This document shows, piece by piece, positions 57,004 through 64,000 of a DNA stretch of 64,000 bases (positions within the stretch are counted from its first letter, which is position 1; every line of letters begins with the position of its first letter). The notes under the pieces were generated by a model. The model was not told where the DNA came from. It saw nothing but the letters and a program-made list of their open reading frames with translations, and did no database searches. Source of the stretch: Rhipidocladum racemiflorum (Eukaryota > Streptophyta > Magnoliopsida > Poales > Poaceae); assembly GCA_036346355.1 (NCBI GenBank), contig CM070580.1, forward strand, positions 27,943,374-28,007,373, written 5' to 3'. The translations under genes were made by a program, and so were the position numbers.

Positions 57004-58225
57004 CTCCGTAATTAAGTCATGCGAAATAAATTAATGACGCCGGCCAGTGCAGTGCTGATCACAACTACGTGGCGTGTCTGCGGGGCACGTCATGTGCCTG
57101 TTGTGCAACTTCGGGCCGCGCGTGGAGAAGCCGACGGTGGGCGCGAGGCTTCGGGCCGGCGAGATGCGTGGAGGGCAGTAATGACGCGCAGAGCTCGTGT
57201 GCGAGGTCAGCGTGGCGACTTCAGGCTGTGGGGAGCGGTACTTGGCTATTGATCGGTGGGGTTGCCGTGGGAGACACGGCCTTCAGGACCGTGATTTTTT
57301 TCTTTAATGAGTAGTAATTTTTTTAGATTAGATCAACTCTTAGTCTGTAATTAGCGAAAAACAGTATGTAGGATTTTGTTTACTGTTTACACGTGATCAC
57401 TTACATAGGGCTTGCGGTAGCGTAGATCGCATGACGCATGAAGAGTTTGATGCAATGTTGATTGTCGTAGGTAGACAATACAATATAGACGATCTCGACT
57501 GGCCTAAGTGAAGCTTTATGCTGAATCGTAGAATCTCATATATGGAAAAGTAAAATAATGGTTTAGACTCGCATAGCTTGATGATGAGCATTGTCTTGGC
57601 TGAATCGAGAAGACGTGCATCCATATTCATAGGAAAAAAACATATGGTGCGCCATATCGTAAAGACGTCCATCCATCCATCGTGATGCATCAAGCTAAGT
57701 CTGTATTGATGCACCAGTCTTCTGACCAGTACGCATACGTCCACGTGACTCCCTCCTGCCAATCGATGCCCAGGAAGACCATGAGGAACGGGTCACCGTG
57801 GCAGTCGCGGTTGGCGGAGCAGAACGCAAAGGTAGCACGGCGATCGGTGCAGCGGCGGTAATGCATCACCTACTCCTCATCCGTCGAGTGGAACCAGAAT
57901 CCCAGCGGCAATAGCAGATCTTACTGCCGTTCATCTATTTTTGATCTTGAAGAGCTTTATACAGATAACGCACTAATCGACAGCTCATCCACATAAACAC
58001 ACGAGCAAAATAGACACAAGTAGAAGTGGACACAATGTAAAGAGAAAAAAACTCTCTTTATTAAATTAATTTTTTTGTTAAAAAATAGTCCTTCCATACA
58101 AAGACAGATTCTGACCTCCGTGTGTATCCACGTCAGCACCGGCCCTCCCGAGGCGGACTAGCTAGCACCATCGCGTGGCCTCGCGTGGGCGCCTTTACGT
58201 CGTGCGAGAGCAGGCAGGTAGTGTA
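57004..58225. other. Spacer between the two copia elements
   Basis: Mostly unassigned. GC-rich at 57060-57290. Holds a NAC-like scrap at 57853-57914. Confidence 0.4.
57853..57914 (-). pseudogene. NAC-domain N-terminal scrap
   Basis: On the minus strand from 57914 the frame reads LLPLGFWFHSTDEE, a TAG stop, then VMHYRR. It matches the subdomain A pattern LPPGFRFHPTDEELV-HY of NAC transcription factors, with the conserved Leu codon changed to TAG. The continuation is open to about 57735 but does not resemble NAC subdomains B-E. Probably a dead fragment, perhaps carried by a transposon. Confidence 0.5.
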
Positions 58226-58459
58226 TGTTATGAGATAAAGACTCTAACCGTATTCGGTTAGGAGTCTATCTCTTAATATGTGGGCGAATCCGAACTCTCC
58301 TTGAGGGGATTGCTATATATATACCGGGTGCCTCCCATTGTATTTACACACATTGATCAATAAAGAAGAGAGAGCTCCACCCTATATCTTGTGTCTCTTG
58401 TTCTTGTGTTCTCGTTGATTGCCGGTGTTCGACGTGGGTGAACTACTCGTTTTACAACA
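58226..58459 (+). repeat. 5' LTR of copia-2
   Basis: TGTTATGAGATAAAGAC ... TTTTACAACA, 234 bp, with TATATATA near 58312. It shares the outermost bases and the AATAAAGAGAGAG-type block with copia-1, but most of the LTR differs although internal regions are similar. Confidence 0.85.
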
Positions 58460-58478
58460 CGTTATCAGCACGAGTCTC
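58460..58478 (+). promoter_or_regulatory. Primer-binding site of copia-2
   Basis: CGTTATCAGCACGAGTCTC, identical to copia-1, right after the LTR. Confidence 0.7.
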
Positions 58479-58849
58479 TACCGCAAGAAGCGAAGGATCG
58501 TCGACAACAACGAACAACTACTACCGGCGATTGATCGCCCGATCCGACCTGCAATCAACTCGTCACCACGCCGGCATCCACTCGGATTGCCGAAAAAGTC
58601 CTACGCGACTCTATCTTACGCGATAGCCAATACATCCGGCATCAAGAAACGTGAGTAATCTCGCATGAACAGTGAATGAGATCTTGCATATCGTTTTCGC
58701 TAGATGCATTGATAATCTACCGTTAGATTTTACTGTTCTAAGCAATAGATCTAGTACAGCATCTAGAACCTCTGTTGCCATCTATTGTTCTAATCCGGCA
58801 TCAAGATCTGTTACTGTTCATCATCCTTGAAAAAAAAAAATTTGACCGA

Positions 58850-59400
58850 AGGCCAGAGCTCTCAGCCTTGTCGCCACCACAGCCGTCTGGCCTGAAGACC
58901 GACACGCTGCAACGTGCGGCTTCGTCGGCCACGACACACGGTCCGTCGGCCGCCGCCCAGAAGATGCCGTCGATCATAGCACTGCCGCCATCGCCGGTCA
59001 CTTGGCTTGAAGCGGTCGCCACTGGGATCACCGAGCCACCGCTCGTTTCGGCTCCTTGCGCCGCAGCTCGAACCCGCTTCGCAGCGCAGCTCGCCCGCTT
59101 CTCGTCGCCGCCCGCAGCCTCGCCTAGTCTCTCGAATCGCCAGACGTCGGTGCAGCTGGCCGCTGCCGCCATGTCGTGGCGCTCGACGTGGCGCTGGCCG
59201 CCAGACTGTTATTCAGCGCCAGGCTGCAGCTGCCGTTGCCGCTCGCTCGCGCCTTAAGGCAAGCAGTTCGCGCCGCCGCTCTCGCCGCTCACCGCACCAA
59301 GCCCTCGCCACGACCACGCCGAGACTTGCTTACTCCTCCATTGGAGAAGGACTTGAAGTCCTAGAACACCAGGAATTAGTCCATGGACATGAAGTCCCGT
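58850..59400 (+). other. GC-rich block in the copia-2 leader
   Basis: About 550 bases, far more GC-rich than the surrounding leader, present in copia-2 and absent at the equivalent place in copia-1 (near 51380). Open frames on both strands are Ala/Pro/Arg/Ser-rich (160 residues on +, 123 on -) with no domain that I recognise. It could be an original part of the leader lost from copia-1, or captured host DNA. Confidence 0.6.
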
Positions 59401-60324
59401 GAGCTTGAAATTCTTTTTTTCCTTGCGGGCCCGATCAATTTAGTAAACCGAATTGAATGCAAAGGGTGGCGCACGTGGTGATGGGGCAAAGGGAAATTAC
59501 CGCCTTGCCCTCCCCCAATTTCTTTTTGTTTTATTTATTTATTTATCTCTGAAAATTGCCATAAAAATGTGAAAAATAGCTAGAAAAACCCAGTGAATTG
59601 CATGGCTCTGTTTTTATTTTCTAGCTCTTTACCCATGTTTATATGTGGTTAATTATTCTATTCTGTTATTTGAAGTAATTCTGAAATTGCTCATATATTA
59701 ACACAAAATTGTGAAATTTGCTAGAAAAATATGAGAATATTTTGTTCATGCCTTGATTTTGGTTTTATCTTCCTTAGCATTATGTCATGTTGATATTTGC
59801 TGAAATTCAATTTCCTGTTGTAAAGTAATTTTGAAAATTGCTTTGAAATTAGCAAAAAATTATGAAAAATGCTAGGAAAATTCCAGAATTTCTCATATAG
59901 CCTTTATGAGAACTTGAGTGGATGGGATTTGATTTCGGTAATGAATAAATAGATATGAGACAATTGGTGTATAGGAAAACACACATGAGGCTTGGTTATT
60001 TAATTGGCGCCCGGAAACGGAAAGTGCTCCCTCCCTCATGTGAGCCCTAGGGGCATGTTGACCTGGCCATGAGTCAAATTGACGGAGATATTCATTACTC
60101 GTTTTCGCTCCCAACCAATAAGAATTACATGAGTTGAAATTAGACTTATGCCAAGTTTAATTGATGTTGGAATTTATTTCTCTGTTATTAAGTAATCTTT
60201 GGAAGATTGTCAGATATTTTTGTTTGTTTGTTATGCTTGTTCTATACCTTTCAATTTGTTCCTTGCAACAACTTGATTAATTAAAGTTTATTCTTTTAAT
60301 ATAGAACAATCATATAATCCAATG

Positions 60325-60660
60325 GCGGAGGAGGAAATATGTCTTGTAGACAGTTGCACCACGAATACTATTCTTAGGGAGACTAAATATTTTCAGACAT
60401 TGACCAAGAAAATCGAAATATTATGACCATCGCTAAGCGAGGCACTCATTGTTGGCCTTTGGAAGAGCCATTATAGTTCTCCTATGGGCACTCGTATAGT
60501 AATTGAGAATGCCCTTTTATACCCTGAATCTAGTCGCACTCTGTTAAGTTTTAAAGACATTCGTCTTAATGGCTTCCATATGGAAACCGACAAATGAGGA
60601 TGGTATCGAATACCTCCTTATGACTAAGTCAAGTGGGTACAATAAGCATGTGGTTGAAAA
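60325..60660 (+). pseudogene. Protease of copia-2
   Basis: The frame reads EEEICLVDSCTTNTILRETK, equivalent to the copia aspartic protease site D-S/T-G-x-T, with Cys in place of Gly (DSC). Stops and shifts follow within 100 codons. An altered active site plus lesions make it inactive. Confidence 0.65.
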
Positions 60661-60720
60661 ACTTCCTCCTTCTCCTCTGGGTTATATTACACATATATAA
60701 AACCTGAAGTTTATGTTGCG

Positions 60721-61760
60721 ATGCAAACCATCCTTAAAGGTCCAGAAATATTTAAGATTTGGCATGATAGACTGGGCCATCCTGGGTTGAATATGATGAG
60801 AAGAATAATTAATAATTCTGCAGGCCATAGCATAAAGACTATAAACTTCCCTAAACCTGGAGATTTTATGTGCCCTGCATGTGCCAAGGGAAAACTTATA
60901 GTGAGACCCTCTTACATGAAGATTAGGGAGGAACCTTTGAATTTCCTGGAGAGAATTCAAGGTGATATCTGTGGACCCATTCACTGTCGGGCCCCTTTAG
61001 ATATTTTATGGTACTGATAGATGCCTCTACTAGATGGTCCCATGTATGTCTCTTATCTACTAGGAACCATGCTTTCGCAAAATTAATTGCCCAAATTATT
61101 AAATTACGAGCCTCCTTTCCGTAAGAAAGGATCAAAACTATTCGAATGGATAATCTTTGGTGAGTTCACCTCAAAAGCATTTAATGATTATTGTATGGCT
61201 CGGGCATTAATGTAGAGCACTCTGTACCTCATGTCCACACCTGAATGGCCTTGCGAGTTATTAATTAAAAGAATAAAACTCATTGCTAGGCCACTATCAC
61301 AGTAATTGTAGGCTACCTACCAGCTTGTTGGGGCCATGCGTCTTACACGCTGTATTAATTCAACTCGTGCCAATCGCATATCATGAAATTTTCCCTTTGT
61401 TGATAGTGCATGGAAAAGAACCAAGTATTTTCCATCTGCCAAAATTTTGTTGTGATGTATATGTGCCAATCTCTCCACCACAGAGTACCACCATGGGCCC
61501 TCACCGGAAGTTGGGGATCTATGTAGGTTATGAATTTTCGTCGATAATTAAATACCTTGAGCATATGACAAGGGATCTGTTCACAGCTCGGTATATTGAT
61601 TGTATTTTTGATCAGGACAATTTTTTAGCATTAGGGGGAGATAAGTACCACATAAAAGAATGCTGGGAAATTGATTGGTATGTCACTAGCATTCAGTCCT
61701 TAGATCCATGTACTAAAGAAACCAAACTTAAAGTTCAGAGGGTCATAAATCTGCAATAAA
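60721..61760 (+). pseudogene. Pre-integrase and integrase of copia-2
   Basis: The frame 60721-61017 has IFKIWHDRLGHPGLNMMRRI and MCPACAKGKL, the HHCC zinc domain, then IQGDICGPIH leading into the catalytic core. The core is broken from about 61020 to 61280. The frame 61283-61759 holds the C-terminal part: CCDVYVPISPPQSTTMGPHR, KLGIYVGYE and PLTGDLFTARYID-like text. Confidence 0.82.
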
Positions 61761-62339
61761 TAGCTAATAATCTGCCAGATGCCTTCACTGATCATAACGG
61801 AGTGACAAAATCTCATATACCCGCAAAGAATGCACTGAAAGAGTGGAAATACCCTGCAGGATATTCAACCCACTCTTACCCCTCATGACAAAAAGAGGGA
61901 GAGGCCTCCAGGTGCACGGGACTCAATTCAGCGGAGACGTCCGCAGAAACTGAGGACCGAACAGATGAGATCACTACCTACGACAGCAGAAGAAGCTCAA
62001 CTCGATGTTGAGAAAATCCTCAAAAGAGCCATCCTGAAGATGAAGATGTCCTGAAGTGACACATCCTGAAGATGACAATCCCGACATGCACGCACAATCT
62101 AACGCTGAGATCGGAACACCTGCACTCCATCGTTATGGGAAATCACGAGGAGCCGGAAGAAATAAACGAAGAAATATCCACAAATTATGTAGATTCGGAG
62201 AATTATATAAGAGAAAGACTACAATTGTCGACATATATTTTGCCTCTAAAATTGCTAAAAATCTTGAATCGATCCGTAACCAAAGTCCATGGCGAGTGCC
62301 GTAAGCGCTCAGATTAGGTCAAATGGAAAGAAGCAATTG

Positions 62340-63260
62340 AGGCAGAATTGTGCTCGCTTAATAAAAGGAAAGTGTTTGGTCCCGTTGACCGAACGCCTCC
62401 TAAAGTGTTCCCTGTAGGATCAAAATGGGTTTTCGTCCGGAAGAGAAACGAAAATAACCAGGTGGTGAGATATAAAGCGAGGCTTGTAGCACAAGGGTTC
62501 ACGCAGAGACCCAGATCGATTACGATGAAACATATTCTCCGGTGATGAGTGGAATAATGTTCCGATATTTAATATCAATGGCAGCTAGCTTAAATTTAAC
62601 TATGCAGGTGATGGATGTAGTGACCGCATATTTATATGGGTCATTGGATACGGACATTTATATGAAAGTCCCTGAAGGCGTCAAAGTCCCGGATCCCAAT
62701 AATCGCAACATGTATAGCGTTAAACTGCAAAGGTCGCTATATGGATTAAAACAGTCGGGAAGAATGTGGTACAACCGACTTAGTGAATTCCTCCTGAAGA
62801 AGGGATATTCAAATAATGATGATTGTCCCTGTGTGTTCATAAAGAAATCCTGTAAGGGTTTTGTATCATCTCAAGATATGTCGATGATCCGAATATCATC
62901 GGAACCACGAGAGGAAATAAAGGAAGCAAGTGCTTACCTTACGACGGAGTTTGAGATGAAGGATTTGGGTAAAACCAAATTCTGCTTAGGCCTGCAGCTT
63001 TGAGCATTTCCAGAAAGGAATTTTATTACACAGTCTGCCTATACCAAGAAGGTATTGGAAAGATTTAACATGGATAAATCTCATCCCTTGAAAACCCCCA
63101 TGGTAGTAAGGTCCCTGGAAGCGGACAAAGACCCATTTAAACCAAGGATGGAAGATGAGGAAGTCTTAGGACCCGGTTCCATACCTAAGTGCTATCGGTG
63201 CACTTATGTATCTTGCGCAATTGCACAAGGCCCGATATTGCCTTCGCAGTAAATTTGCTA
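62340..63260 (+). pseudogene. Reverse transcriptase of copia-2
   Basis: VGSKWVFVRKRNENNQVVRY and KARLVAQGFTQRP, then MDVVTAYLYGSLDTDIYMKV and LQRSLYGLKQSGRMWYNRLS in the frame from 62542. The catalytic YVDD segment is garbled (SQDMSMIR) by a frameshift near 62865. FEMKDLGKTKFCLGLQL follows. At 63000 a TGA interrupts, and ERFNMDKSHPLKTPMV continues in another frame. Confidence 0.9.
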
Positions 63261-63895
63261 GCAAGGCACAAAGGTCTTTGCTCCAACCGTAAGACATTGG
63301 ATCAAGCGTTAAGACTTTACTCGAGATACCTCCAAGGTACTCAAGATCTTGGTTTATTCTACCGAAAGAACCAAGAATTAACTATGGTGGGATATACGGA
63401 TCTTTGGCTACTGTCTGATCCTCACAAAGGCCAAATCTCGAGGTGGTTTTGTATTTCTCTGTGGTGGTACGACCATCTCTTGGCGGTCTTTCAAAGCAGA
63501 CTTTGGTAGCCACTTCTACCAACCACTCGAGAGATTATATCTTTGTATGAAGCCTCACGGGAATGCGTTTGGCTAAGGCGTGTAATCAACCATGTCCGAA
63601 GTCATGTGAGATGAATACCGCCGATACCCCTACTATTATCTATGAAGATAATGTCGCTTGTGTTGCACAAATGCAAATGGGTTATGTAAAAGTAATATCA
63701 CGAAGCATATTGCTCCTAAGTTTTTATCCTCACGAACTCCGGAAGAATGGTGAGATAAAAATAATGCAAACTAAGTCATGTGAAAATCTAGCGATTTATT
63801 CACAAAATCCTTGCCAAAATCCACTTTCCAAAGGTATGTTAATGGCATTGGAATGAGGCGACTTAGGGATTTGCATAGTTCGAGGGAGTAAATCC
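63260..63895 (+). pseudogene. RNase H of copia-2
   Basis: Pieces GTQDLGLFYRKNQELTMVGY, LSDPHKG and TIIYEDNVACVAQMQMGYVK (about 63623-63682), then KIMQTKSCENLA. Frameshifts near 63430 and 63690. Same domain as in copia-1, with most differences being small indels. Confidence 0.85.
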
Positions 63896-64000
63896 TGAAC
63901 CACAACCCCTTTGCATAATCCTCAAGATCATAAGTTGTACTCTTTTATCCTTAGTGAGTTTTCTGATGTTTCTCATATGAAGGTTTTTAATGAGGCAACT

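Larger units (their letters stand above)
58226..64000 (+). mobile_element. Ty1/copia element lacking gag, running off the right edge
   Basis: The 5' LTR is at 58226-58459. The primer site and leader are like copia-1. Then come a GC-rich block, AT-rich leader, protease, integrase, RT and RNase H. The leader at about 60200 passes directly into sequence equivalent to position 53200 of copia-1, so the whole gag gene is missing. The window ends at GGTTTTTAATGAGGCAACT, which in copia-1 lies about 120 bases before the 3' LTR. The 5-bp flank on the left is GTGTA. Confidence 0.9.

Overview
The window looks like nuclear DNA of a grass (Poaceae), probably an Oryza-type genome. The reasons are the density of Stowaway and Tourist-like MITEs, grass-style Tat-lineage Ty3/gypsy and Ty1/copia elements, and a spliced chloroplast thioredoxin gene with a GC-rich first exon. 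The species cannot be fixed from the sequence alone. There is no sign of bacterial, organellar or viral genome organisation.

Only one well supported host gene is present: a four-exon, minus-strand gene at 43126-44786 for a plastid-targeted atypical thioredoxin (ACHT / thioredoxin-like 1 type, CGGC active site). A NAC-like coding scrap (57853-57914) and a possible orphan exon (46344-46458) are the only other host-like coding traces.

Layout: 1-5.4 kb, MITEs, low-complexity DNA and a minus-strand gypsy integrase remnant. 5.7-17.2 kb, a complete 11.5 kb Tat-type gypsy element (TSD CGAGG) with decayed gag-pol and a well preserved antisense ORF carrying a plant mobile domain. 17.2-26.2 kb, MITEs and a 3.5 kb solo LTR (TSD ATATC). 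26.4-35.9 kb, a second, integrase-less Tat-like gypsy element (TSD CAACC) inserted inside a Tourist-like MITE, also with an antisense coding region before its 3' LTR. 36-42.5 kb, MITEs, a mini-Helitron, tandem repeats and an unusual palindromic repeat cluster built from the word GTATTCGC. 43-45.5 kb, the thioredoxin gene. 45.5-50.8 kb, MITEs and a truncated minus-strand copia. 50.8-57.0 kb, a complete copia (TSD GAAAT). 58.2-64.0 kb, a related copia lacking gag and running off the right edge.

The elements do not form a joint pathway. The window records nested insertions: retroelement into MITE, MITE against MITE, solo-LTR formation and internal deletions. The points that most merit follow-up are the antisense ORFs of the two Tat elements, the 64-bp palindrome with its inverted partner about 0.8 kb away, a 32-bp copy of thioredoxin exon sequence 3.5 kb from the gene, and the uneven, indel-rich divergence between LTR pairs. 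That divergence may be biological or may reflect base-calling error.
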